DNA from: Anaerolineae bacterium
Lineage (GTDB): Bacteria; Chloroflexota; Anaerolineae; Epilineales; JAHCIE01
Reading direction: 5' to 3'
Assembly (NCBI GenBank): GCA_026129385.1
Contig: JAHCIE010000124.1
Span: forward strand, 1 to 8,351
DNA length: 8,351 nucleotides
The translations under genes and the position numbers were made by a program. Positions within the stretch are counted from its first letter, which is position 1; every line of letters starts with the position of its first letter. Under the pieces are notes generated by a model. The model searched no databases and was not told where the DNA came from. It saw only the letters and a list, made by a program, of their open reading frames with translations. Shown one piece after another: positions 1 through 6,611 of the stretch.

Positions 1-106
1 GCGCCAGCTGCGGGGCGGCTGTCGCCGGGCGACTGACAAGGGCGAGGCCGGCGACGACCGTCAGCAGCGCCACCGTGAGCGAGATCCAGAGCATGCGGGG
101 GGACAT
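1..106 (-). CDS. Partial exported protein, N-terminus only (signal peptide)
   Basis: Reading from the ATG at 106-104, 35 codons run open to the window edge, so only the N-terminus is present. The start is well supported by an AAGGAGG ribosome binding site four bases upstream. The translation begins MSPRMLWISL and continues with a Leu/Val/Ala-rich hydrophobic core, then SRPATAAPQLA. This is a typical Sec signal peptide, with likely signal peptidase I cleavage after the ATA or TAA of PATAAP (around residues 30-31). The mature protein lies outside the window, so its function cannot be called. It sits 269 bp downstream of the giant surface protein gene on the same strand, behind that gene's terminator, so it probably has its own promoter. 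An exported product fits the cell-surface theme of the neighbourhood. Confidence 0.8.
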   Translation of the reverse strand, partial: MSPRMLWISLTVALLTVVAGLALVSRPATAAPQLA

Positions 107-110
107 CCTG

Positions 111-117
111 CCTCCTT
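111..117 (-). promoter_or_regulatory. Strong ribosome binding site of the left-edge gene
   Basis: The minus strand reads AAGGAGG followed by CAGG and then ATG at 106. This is a full Shine-Dalgarno match at slightly short spacing (4 nt), and it fixes the start of the truncated exported protein. Confidence 0.85.
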
Positions 118-128
118 GCTAATGTAGC

Positions 129-142
129 ATGGGTTAACCCAT
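129..142. promoter_or_regulatory. 14-bp perfect palindrome, operator-like
   Basis: ATGGGTTAACCCAT is its own reverse complement. It lies 22 bp upstream of the start codon at 106, just beyond the ribosome binding site, where an operator or a 5' leader element of the left-edge gene would be expected. The half-site GGGTTAAC recurs in the same orientation at 161-168, exactly 30 bp away, about three helical turns. The second copy is also part of the neighbouring inverted repeat. A transcription-factor site is inferred only; no family can be named. Confidence 0.4.
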
Positions 143-151
143 TCGGGAGCG

Positions 152-245
152 ATTTGGACAGGGTTAACAAGATTGACAGAAAAGGCCAGTTCACACGCAT
201 CCCGTCAGGCCCTAATCTTGTACATCCTGTTAATCCTGTCCAAAT
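152..245. repeat. Long imperfect inverted repeat with 9-nt periodic arms
   Basis: The left arm (152-189) and the reverse complement of the right arm (207-245) share an exact 11-nt outer end, ATTTGGACAGG. After that they stay similar through TTAACA, GA and a final GGCC. Both arms are built from three consecutive 9-nt units starting ACA. The left arm reads ACAGGGTTA, ACAAGATTG, ACAGAAAAG; the right arm, read on the minus strand, reads ACAGGATTA, ACAGGATGT, ACAAGATTA. A 17-nt spacer (190-206) separates the arms. The AT-rich composition contrasts with the GC-rich genes. From memory, sequences of this kind recur between genes in many environmental bacterial genomes, so it may be a dispersed element. 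It could also form a cruciform or an RNA hairpin in the leader of the left-edge gene. Confidence 0.65.
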
Positions 246-294
246 GCTCTGAAACTAAGACGCTGAACGGGGCCGACAATGACGCGGGGGCGCG

Positions 295-323
295 AAAAAG
301 CCCTGCCCCCTCGCGTGGGGGCA
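295..323 (-). terminator. Intrinsic terminator of the giant surface protein gene
   Basis: On the minus strand TGCCCCC (323-317) pairs with GGGGGCA (310-304) around a six-base loop. It is followed by GGGC and five T residues (299-295). The hairpin lies about 50 bp past the TAA at 378-376, the expected position for Rho-independent termination of the 6.1-kb gene. Confidence 0.8.
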
Positions 324-375
324 GCCACGGAGGGGGCGGAGGCGGACCGGACCGCCTGGGGGGACCAGGCGCTGG

Positions 376-3300
376 TTATCTCTCGCGGTCGACTTGCAGC
401 AGGGGCAGCAGGATGCAGGTCGTGCTGATGCGGGCCGACCCACTCGCGCTGGACGGCAGTTCTACCGCCGCCGGGCTGGACAGCTTGAAGTCAGCCCCGC
501 CAAGATCTAGTATCGCCGTGCCGCAGCCGACGCTGAAAGTCGCCTCAAAGACGGTATATCCTCGCGGGCCTGTCGGCATGGCGCCAAGTTGCGCCCCCAC
601 CAGTTGCACAAACTTGAGGCCGTTGGCTCCATCCTTGACCGTCGGTGGGTTAAAGAACATCTCATCGACCAGAAGGTCACCCGGATGGGCTGAGACAAAG
701 CGAAGCACAGCCGGATCAAACGGCAGGTCGACCGAAGCCCCATACACGTTCGTGTTGTCATCGACCTCGACGGCCACCGTCACCTTGTCGCCCGCGAAGT
801 ACGTCGCCTTCGGATTGCGGACGACCAGGCGCGCGTTCACGTCGAAGCCTCCCGTCTTGGCGGCGGGCGCGTCGGCGGCGGCCAGTGCGCCACCGGCCGG
901 CTTGCCCTGCTGGCTGCCGTCGGTGGGGCCATAGCGGTCGAAGTTCTGGCTGACCAGCACCAGGTCGAAGATGTTGACCGAGCCGTCGCCGTTGATGTCG
1001 GCCCGCTCGTCCCAGTTCGGCGCGCCAGGGGCGGCGTCGTAGGCGGTCGCCACCTTCGCCAGGTCGAAGAGGTTGATGACCTTGTCGCCGTTGGCGTCGC
1101 CCGCGATCATATACATGTCGCCCAGGGGCGTATCGACGCTGACGACCTCGATAGTGCGGCTGATGGGCAGGTAGCCCTGCATCTGCACCTCAACAATGCG
1201 GGTGCCGAAGGGCGACCCGGCGATGCTGAAAGCGCCCGTCTCGTCCGTCAGGGCCGTGCCGGACGCGCCGCCGTCGATGAGGACGCGGGCGTTGGCGTAG
1301 TTGGTGCGGCCCTGGAGGATGATGCGCCCCGTCACGTCGTCAACCCAGGCCCGTGTCTGGCAGCTCACCTGGTTGGAATAGGCCGAGAACTGGCCGGTGT
1401 TGCTGTTGTAGGCGCGGGCGCGGAAGAAGTACAGGGTGTTGCTGGATAGTCCGCTATCCCGGTAGGCGGTGGGCGTAGCGGGCCGTGTCGGCAGGTCCGA
1501 CCAGTTCACCAGGTTGCGCGAGCGTTCGATGTAGACCTGGGTCACGCTGGGGTCGGTCAGCGCCCAAGACAGGTCAATCATGGAGTACGAGACGGTGCGG
1601 CAACTGAGGATGATGCCGCCCGGCTGGGCAGGCGCGCCGCACGTCGTCGCGCCACTCCACCCCGTCGGCTGGCCACCGACCACCCCGCGCACCTGATACG
1701 TGTAGGGCTGGCCGGGCGTCAGCTCGCTGTCGTAGAAGGTCGTGGCGTTACCCGGCAGCGTCTTGATGGCGCCGCTGGAGAACTGCGGCGTGCGCATGAC
1801 TTCGATGCTGTCGAAGGCGCCGCCGTTGACCCACTGGAGCGCGACCTGGTTCGGCCCTGGCTGGTAGGTACAGATCAGGTCGAAGGGCTGGTTGGGCGTC
1901 GCGGTCGGCGTCGGCGTGTTGGTCCGCGTCGCCGTCGGCGTCTGGGTCGCGGTCGGCGTGGCCGTCGCCGTGGCGGTGTTGGTGGCGGTCGGCGTGCGCG
2001 TCGGCGTCTGGGTATTGGTCGGCGTATTCGTCGGCGTGCAGTTCGGGCACGGCGTGGGCGTCGTGGTGGGCGTCAGGGTGTTGGTGGCCGTCGCGGTATT
2101 GGTCGGCGGCACGGTATTGGTCGGCGTCGCGGTATTCGTCGGCGTCGGCGTGTTGGTGGGCGTATGGGTGGGCGTGTTGGTGGGTGTGTTGGTCGGCGTG
2201 GCCGTCGGCGGCGGGGTCGGCGGATCGCCGGGGTTGACCCAGATATCGTCGTCGTCGCGCGGGTCGTAGACAAGCTTGACGCGCACGGCGGACGGGTTGC
2301 CAGTCAAGGCCGGGCCTTCGGCGTTGAAGAAGTCGATGTGATCCGAGCCGGGGCGGGTCGGGAAGTCGGCCGGGCCGATGCCGTTCGTATTCGGGAAGGG
2401 GATACCGTTGATGGCTGAGGTCGGGTTGGTGGCGCGCCAGGCGGCGGCGATGTCAGTCTGGGTCATCTGGACGCCCGTCGCCAGGGGGTTGATGTCGCCG
2501 CAGGCGAAGAAGTGCAGACGGCTCTGGGTCGAGGTCCAATCGCTGGTCCACAGGTAGTTCTGGCCTATTGGCAGCTGAACCTCGGTGTAGCGGTCGGGCA
2601 AGGTGTTGAACTGCTCGGTGCTCCACCGCTCGCGATTGCCCTCGGCGGGCAGGCGGAGGAAGTACAGCTCGCGCAGTTCACCCAGGAAGCGCGGCTCCTG
2701 GCTCTCGGCCACGACGCGCACCGCTAACGGGGCAGCGGCCTTCGGCAGGCCAACGCAGTCGGTCTTGGGGTGGTCAGCGTCGGTGGCAAAATCGGTGGTC
2801 GAAATCTTAGCCACGTCGTCGGCGACGGTGTGCGCCATATTGAAAGGCGGTAGCTGCGAGATGACGTTGGTATCCGGGTTGTCGAGCACACGGCCCCGGA
2901 AGTAGCCTTGCAAGGCGATGCTGTCCTGATAGTTGACGAAGGTGTCAGGCTTAGGAACCGGCGTACGCAGGGTGATGTACTTGAACTCGAACGGTTCCGC
3001 CTGCGCCGTCTGCGTATCGCTTGGGACGACGCGCAGCGCGACCACGTTGTACTCGTGGCCGTCGACGAAGAAGCGCTTGAGATACCACGGGTTGCCGGGT
3101 GTCAGGTTGTGGCCGCCCTGGCCGTTGTCGATGGCGGCCCAGGTGTTGCCGAGCGCGCGGCCCACGGTCACCACCACCGACTCGTCGAACTGGTTGACGG
3201 CCTGCACCGACAGGAACCACGCCCCGTCGGTACGGCCCAGGTTGTCGCCACCGGCGGGAATACGCCGCACGCTGCTGCGGCTGGCGATGGCCAGGTCGCC

Positions 3301-6300
3301 GACATTGAAGCTGGCGGCGCGGATAAAGTCGGGGTACGAGGCGTACTCGCCGTTGCCCAGCGGATGCAGGCCACCACTCGTGGACCAGAAGTCGAAGTCG
3401 GCTGTCGGCTGGCTACCGTAGCCGCCCACGCCGATGTTCTTCAGCGTGACCAGGTGATCCAGGAACTGGGCGCTCTCGCCGCGCCGCAGGACGATGTTTT
3501 CGACCGAGAAGACCACGAGGCCGTCGCCAGGGCGGTTAATGGGCGCGAGGTTGTCGATGGCCCCGTTACCGTTGAAATCGGCGCGGACGCCGGTCTTGGC
3601 AGCCAGACTGTTCTCGCTGTCGATAGCGACAATGTCGGGCTGACCGTCGAAGTTGGCGTCGAAGCTGGTGACGCCGAAGCCGAAGCTCGCCCCTGGGTTC
3701 CAGCCGACGCCGGCCGTGCGCGGCGGCAGGGGCAATTCATTGCGGCCCGTCGCCATGGGGAAGGCGATGCGGCTGTTGCCGGGCTGGCCGTGGGCCGGAC
3801 GGTCCTGGGTATCCACGAACAGGTAGGTAAACTCCTGGAGCAGGGCCGAGAAGCGATAGTCCTGGCTGCGGTCGGCGCTGAAGCGCGCCTTGTCCAGGTA
3901 GCTCGGTTCGTACCACATGCGGGTATAGACCTTCTCGCGGGCGTCCTGCTCCTCGATGGAGATGCGCGAGTACAGGGCCGACAGCGGCTCGCCGCTGTTA
4001 CGGAACTCGTCCAGGTAAGCCGGGTCGAAGGTCACCGAGTCTTTGCGCGGAGCCTGGGGCAGCTGCGGGTTGAAGGGGGCCCACGGGTCGGTGTAGGGCG
4101 GGACTTCGATGACGGCATTGGCGACCGTATCGGTGATGATGGAGGTATCGCCCGCCGTCCCGCTGAAGTCGTTGGGTGAACGGTACGCCTTGCCGAAGAC
4201 ACGCAGCCCGTTCTCATCCTTGACGATCTTGCCGGTCGGGTTGTTGGTCGGGTCGCCAGAGGAGGCCGGATCGAACCAGAACTTGACACGGTTCCGGAGG
4301 GCGACGGGTGGTCGCTGCGTCGGGCTGGTCCAGTCACCCCACTGGTAGGGCGTGGTCGTGTCCTGCGCCCACAGTTGATACAGGCCCTGGGGGGCGAGGA
4401 AGGCGCTGGTTAGCAGGTACAGGTCGGGATTGGGGGCGGCGCGATTGGTGAGCGGGTCGACCCGCGTGCCGGTGCGGGCGGGCGCCAGGTCGGGCAGGGC
4501 AAACTCGGTGTAGGCCCAGGGCAATGTCCAGAATTGCTCGGTGAAGAAGAACTCCGACGGCGGCCCCCCTTCCTGGGGCAGCTCACCGTACTTCTGGCGC
4601 AGCGCGCCCAGGAACTGGGGATTGACGGTCTCCTTGCGATACGTCCACTGCATCTCGCGCGGGTCGTTGTAGACCGCGCCGCCTGGCGTCACGTAGGGGA
4701 AGGGCTGATTCTTCTGGGTAATGGGCGGGACGGGGCCGACGAGATTGCCGAGGTAGCCGATGGCGTCCTCGCGGTCAGTGGGCGTCAGCTTTGCGATCTG
4801 GTTGACATCGGTGAAGATGTAGTGCTCTTGATTGTAGGGCGGTAGCATGGGCAGCGGCTCGTTGACCGCGTACCCCTTGAGGCGTACCGAGTGCTGGGCG
4901 TTGAGCACGTCCGCGCCCTTGGGCGTCGGCGTGCGCAAGGTGATGAAGCCGAAGTCCGACGGGTCAGCGGGCACACTGAAGCCCGGCGGCAGGCTACACG
5001 GCGCGGCGATGGTGGGCGCGCTGTTGGCGCGGGCGGCCAGGGCAACCACGTTGTACTCGTGGCCATCGACATAGAAACGCTTCAGGAACCACGGGTCGCC
5101 GGGGCGACGGTCGGGCGTGCCGGGCTGGTCCTCCATGGCCGTGTAGGGGCGGCCCAGGGCGCGGCCGAGCCACAGGTTGACCGTGCCGTCCACGGTGTCG
5201 ATGGCCTCGGCGTAGGCGAACCAGGGGCCGGTGGGGAAGACGCAGGCATTGCTACCGGGGCCACCGTTGCGGGTCGAGCGAATCAGCTGGGCGGGGCCTT
5301 GCGTGCCCGCCAGGGCCATGTCGCCGGTGTAGATGACCTGGGGGCCGAGGTAACGCGGGCGCAGGTCGCCCGTGTACCACAGGTCCAGGGCGACGGCGTT
5401 GTTGAAGATACCGGACACCCTGACCACATGGTCGAGGAACTGGGCGTACTGGCCGACCCGCAGCGGCTGGCCGCTAAGGTTGACGTGCATCACGGCCAGC
5501 TCGGTCCCGTTGGGCTGGGGCGAGGGGCCGCCCTGCTTGAGGCCTTGCAGCGCGCCGTCGCCGTTGAAGTCGGCAGCGATGCCCGTCTTGGTGAACAGGC
5601 TCAACTCGCTATCGACGTGGACAATGTCGGGGATCCCGTCGAAGTTGGCGTCGAGGCTGGTCAGTCCGTAGCCGTTGCCGTCGTTCGCGCCGTTGTCGGT
5701 GTCGATCTGGCCGTCGGGGCCGAACAGGTCGCCGCCGCGCATGCCAACGGGGAAGACGAACTGCGTCGCCCCCGCCTGTCCGTAGATTGGCTCCGGCTTG
5801 GCCGCACCGCGTGGCGCGGGCTGCTGGTTCTCCATCAGCATGTAGGTGAACTCCTGCATGATGGCGGGGAACCAGATGTCGTCCAGGTAGACACGCGCGC
5901 CGCCGATCAGGGTCGGGTCGGTTGGCTCGCCGGTATCTGGGTCGCGGGTCAGGCGATCGTCGCGGTTGAGATCCTTGTCCCAATGCTGCGGCTCGTACCA
6001 ATGGCGCAGCCAAACCTTCTCGGCAGCGTTGATGCCGCCGGCGAAGAGTTGATTGTACAGGCCCAGGCGTTGATTCTCGTCGAAGGTGGCGTTCTCGGCC
6101 ATGTAGGCCGGGTTCCAGGTGACGCTATCCTTGCGCGGGGCCTCGGGGTGTTGGGGGTGAAAGACGCCGAGCAGGTCGGTATAAGGGGCATCTTCGGGCA
6201 CAGCGCCGGTGATAGGGTCGAAGACGACCGACGTGAGTCCCGCGCCAGGGTCGACGACGTTATCCGCGCCCGCGCCAAAATAGCCACGGCCGTAGACCCG

Positions 6301-6438
6301 CAGCGTGAAAAAGGGCGCCGGGCCTTGCGCGCCGACGCTGAGCACGCCGATCTGCCATAGTCCCGCGCCGATCGCCACCAGGAGCAATGCCCCCAGAATG
6401 GCCGCCCCCCCCTTCCACCAGACGGAACGGGATGACAT
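376..6438 (-). CDS. Giant modular surface protein: duplicated unit, FN3, dockerin, cohesin-like
   Basis: A 2020-residue protein. I take the ATG at 6438 because AGGAGGAGG lies 7 nt upstream and the product then starts MSSRSVWWKGG followed by a hydrophobic segment (about 12-36), a signal peptide or membrane anchor. Domains in order are as follows. Two diverged copies of an unrecognised unit occupy about 46-735 and 745-1400. A Thr/Pro/Asn linker (about 1404-1515) has a CPNC at 1464-1467. Two fibronectin type III-like domains follow (about 1517-1600 and 1609-1696), then a carboxypeptidase-regulatory-like beta domain (about 1699-1780, TGRIILQG...TDETGAFSI). A type I dockerin (about 1780-1838) is followed by an Ala/Gly linker and a cohesin-like domain (about 1865-2007). 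The tail is ILLPLLQVDRER. Each copy of the unit carries D-x-N-x-D-G-x-P-D motifs (D263-D271, and from D927), as in FG-GAP/VCBS calcium loops. No catalytic domain is recognisable. I infer a structural, adhesive or scaffold protein outside the membrane. Confidence 0.9.
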   Translation of the reverse strand: MSSRSVWWKGGAAILGALLLVAIGAGLWQIGVLSVGAQGPAPFFTLRVYGRGYFGAGADNVVDPGAGLTSVVFDPITGAVPEDAPYTDLLGVFHPQHPEAPRKDSVTWNPAYMAENATFDENQRLGLYNQLFAGGINAAEKVWLRHWYEPQHWDKDLNRDDRLTRDPDTGEPTDPTLIGGARVYLDDIWFPAIMQEFTYMLMENQQPAPRGAAKPEPIYGQAGATQFVFPVGMRGGDLFGPDGQIDTDNGANDGNGYGLTSLDANFDGIPDIVHVDSELSLFTKTGIAADFNGDGALQGLKQGGPSPQPNGTELAVMHVNLSGQPLRVGQYAQFLDHVVRVSGIFNNAVALDLWYTGDLRPRYLGPQVIYTGDMALAGTQGPAQLIRSTRNGGPGSNACVFPTGPWFAYAEAIDTVDGTVNLWLGRALGRPYTAMEDQPGTPDRRPGDPWFLKRFYVDGHEYNVVALAARANSAPTIAAPCSLPPGFSVPADPSDFGFITLRTPTPKGADVLNAQHSVRLKGYAVNEPLPMLPPYNQEHYIFTDVNQIAKLTPTDREDAIGYLGNLVGPVPPITQKNQPFPYVTPGGAVYNDPREMQWTYRKETVNPQFLGALRQKYGELPQEGGPPSEFFFTEQFWTLPWAYTEFALPDLAPARTGTRVDPLTNRAAPNPDLYLLTSAFLAPQGLYQLWAQDTTTPYQWGDWTSPTQRPPVALRNRVKFWFDPASSGDPTNNPTGKIVKDENGLRVFGKAYRSPNDFSGTAGDTSIITDTVANAVIEVPPYTDPWAPFNPQLPQAPRKDSVTFDPAYLDEFRNSGEPLSALYSRISIEEQDAREKVYTRMWYEPSYLDKARFSADRSQDYRFSALLQEFTYLFVDTQDRPAHGQPGNSRIAFPMATGRNELPLPPRTAGVGWNPGASFGFGVTSFDANFDGQPDIVAIDSENSLAAKTGVRADFNGNGAIDNLAPINRPGDGLVVFSVENIVLRRGESAQFLDHLVTLKNIGVGGYGSQPTADFDFWSTSGGLHPLGNGEYASYPDFIRAASFNVGDLAIASRSSVRRIPAGGDNLGRTDGAWFLSVQAVNQFDESVVVTVGRALGNTWAAIDNGQGGHNLTPGNPWYLKRFFVDGHEYNVVALRVVPSDTQTAQAEPFEFKYITLRTPVPKPDTFVNYQDSIALQGYFRGRVLDNPDTNVISQLPPFNMAHTVADDVAKISTTDFATDADHPKTDCVGLPKAAAPLAVRVVAESQEPRFLGELRELYFLRLPAEGNRERWSTEQFNTLPDRYTEVQLPIGQNYLWTSDWTSTQSRLHFFACGDINPLATGVQMTQTDIAAAWRATNPTSAINGIPFPNTNGIGPADFPTRPGSDHIDFFNAEGPALTGNPSAVRVKLVYDPRDDDDIWVNPGDPPTPPPTATPTNTPTNTPTHTPTNTPTPTNTATPTNTVPPTNTATATNTLTPTTTPTPCPNCTPTNTPTNTQTPTRTPTATNTATATATPTATQTPTATRTNTPTPTATPNQPFDLICTYQPGPNQVALQWVNGGAFDSIEVMRTPQFSSGAIKTLPGNATTFYDSELTPGQPYTYQVRGVVGGQPTGWSGATTCGAPAQPGGIILSCRTVSYSMIDLSWALTDPSVTQVYIERSRNLVNWSDLPTRPATPTAYRDSGLSSNTLYFFRARAYNSNTGQFSAYSNQVSCQTRAWVDDVTGRIILQGRTNYANARVLIDGGASGTALTDETGAFSIAGSPFGTRIVEVQMQGYLPISRTIEVVSVDTPLGDMYMIAGDANGDKVINLFDLAKVATAYDAAPGAPNWDERADINGDGSVNIFDLVLVSQNFDRYGPTDGSQQGKPAGGALAAADAPAAKTGGFDVNARLVVRNPKATYFAGDKVTVAVEVDDNTNVYGASVDLPFDPAVLRFVSAHPGDLLVDEMFFNPPTVKDGANGLKFVQLVGAQLGAMPTGPRGYTVFEATFSVGCGTAILDLGGADFKLSSPAAVELPSSASGSARISTTCILLPLLQVDRER
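415..846 (-). other. C-terminal cohesin-like domain within the giant protein
   Basis: Residues about 1865-2007. The beta-strand pattern of cohesins is visible: RLVVRNPKATYFAGDKVTV, then DNTNVYGASVDLPFDPAVLRFVS, then a conserved-looking GYTVFEATFSV strand. This family binds dockerins in cellulosomes, but cohesin-like domains also occur widely elsewhere. Here it follows a dockerin on the same chain. Confidence 0.7.
930..1101 (-). other. Type I dockerin module within the giant protein
   Basis: Two EF-hand-like calcium loops are visible. Loop 1 has D1781, N1783, D1785, N1789 and D1792 (DANGDKVINLFDLA). Loop 2 has D1814, N1816, D1818, N1822 and D1825 (DINGDGSVNIFDLV). All the expected ligand positions are present in both loops. 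The residues at the recognition positions 10 and 11 are LF and IF, near-identical between loops. That gives the internal symmetry that in known dockerins allows two binding modes. Loop 1 has Lys where Gly is usual at position 6. Confidence 0.85.
1895..2228 (-). repeat. Thr/Pro/Asn-rich linker, degenerate 6-nt minisatellite
   Basis: This stretch encodes about 111 residues made of TPT, TNTPT, TAT and TPTPT units, and the DNA shows a 6- and 12-nt period (GTCGGC/GTTGGT on the plus strand). It joins the duplicated N-terminal region to the FN3-dockerin-cohesin part of the giant protein, probably as an extended, possibly O-glycosylated spacer. Linkers of this style are common in exported Chloroflexota proteins. 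The only break in the pattern is a CPNC at 2049-2038, near the middle. Confidence 0.85.
2239..4206 (-). repeat. Second copy (B) of the internal duplication
   Basis: Residues about 745-1400 of the giant protein. The landmarks of copy A recur in the same order: LRVFG (745), APRKDSVT (K799), MWYEP, LQEFTYL, the D-x-N-x-D-G loop at D927, ADFNGNGA, QFLDHLV, VDGHEYNVVAL (H1128), ITLRTP (1155), LPPFN (1196), STEQFNTLP and VRVK. The offset from copy A falls from 699 to 656 residues along the unit, so several small insertions or deletions separate them. The copies are clearly diverged in protein and DNA, so the duplication is old and has probably been kept by selection. The copy ends in an acidic run, DPRDDDD, just before the Thr/Pro linker. 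Confidence 0.8.
4234..6303 (-). repeat. First copy (A) of the internal ~690-residue duplication
   Basis: Residues about 46-735 of the giant protein. Landmarks shared with the second copy, in order, are: LRV(Y/F)G, PYTD, APRKDSVT (K103), a WYEP motif, QEFTY, the calcium-type D-x-N-x-D-G loop at D263, TG(I/V)ADFNG at about 290, QFLDH(V/L)V, VDGHEYNVVAL (H460), ITLRTP (499), LPP(Y/F)N (532), a TEQF-TLP-YTE stretch near 650, and RVK near the end. Copy A has an additional acidic insert, DLNRDDRLTRDPDTGEP, between WYEP and QEFTY that copy B lacks. It resembles another calcium-binding loop. I do not recognise the family. Confidence 0.8.
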
Positions 6439-6445
6439 GGTATCG

Positions 6446-6454
6446 CCTCCTCCT
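6446..6454 (-). promoter_or_regulatory. Ribosome binding site that decides the giant gene's start
   Basis: The minus strand reads AGGAGGAGG, 7 nt before the ATG at 6438. The frame is open further upstream, to a TTG at 6504 and an ATG at 6486. Those lack such a site, and they would add a Pro/Arg/Gly-rich stretch ahead of a clean signal-anchor. The ATG at 6438 is therefore preferred. Confidence 0.85.
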
Positions 6455-6518
6455 GGCCCCCGTGGGCTGTCGGGGCTGCCGCTCATCCGCGGCCGAGGCC
6501 GCAACTAAGCCACACGCT

Positions 6519-6559
6519 GTGTCTTCTGAAAGACACAACGGCCCGGAGTGGGCCGTTGT
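6519..6559 (-). terminator. Two overlapping hairpins between NUDIX gene and giant gene
   Basis: The first structure met by minus-strand transcription is a perfect 10-bp stem, ACAACGGCCC (6535-6544) with GGGCCGTTGT (6550-6559), and a 5-nt loop. The second is a perfect 7-bp stem, GTGTCTT (6519-6525) with AAGACAC (6530-6536), and a 4-nt loop. They share 6535-6536, so they cannot both form fully. There is no long T tract. They lie 52 bp or more past the NUDIX stop codon and 81 bp or more before the giant gene's start. They could be a terminator for the NUDIX gene or a structured leader of the giant gene. Confidence 0.5.
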
Positions 6560-6611
6560 TACGTCGCCTACCAAGTCCGGGGCGGGGAGGAGGCCGGCTT
6601 TCACATGTCAT

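Noticed and set aside
107..170. Sigma-70 promoter for the left-edge gene
   Set aside because: I tried TTGTTA and CTACAT-like boxes on the minus strand but found no pair with acceptable spacing and match.
173..934. Plus-strand open frame of 253 codons
   Set aside because: It runs through the inverted repeat, the terminator and the antisense of the cohesin-like domain, and shows no protein family features.
1895..2228. CRISPR-like array from the short repeats
   Set aside because: The period is 6-12 nt with no unique spacers, and the region is in frame within a long coding sequence.
1892..2269. Plus-strand VGV-repeat frame, elastin-like in appearance
   Set aside because: It is the exact reverse complement of the Thr/Pro linker codons; the real frame continues on both sides into folded domains.
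2908..4179. Plus-strand open frame of 423 codons opposite copy B
   Set aside because: Same antisense shadow effect. Its composition is low-complexity V/G/A/R, and its resemblance to the other plus-strand frame simply reflects the duplication on the minus strand.
4891..6360. Plus-strand open frame of 489 codons opposite the giant gene
   Set aside because: It is antisense to the well-supported duplicated region, is dominated by V/G/A/R/D typical of a reverse-frame shadow in GC-rich DNA, and contains no recognisable domain.
6439..6504. Upstream TTG (6504) or ATG (6486) start for the giant gene
   Set aside because: Neither has a good ribosome binding site, and both would place a Pro/Arg/Gly-rich stretch ahead of the signal-anchor. 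AGGAGGAGG directly supports the ATG at 6438.
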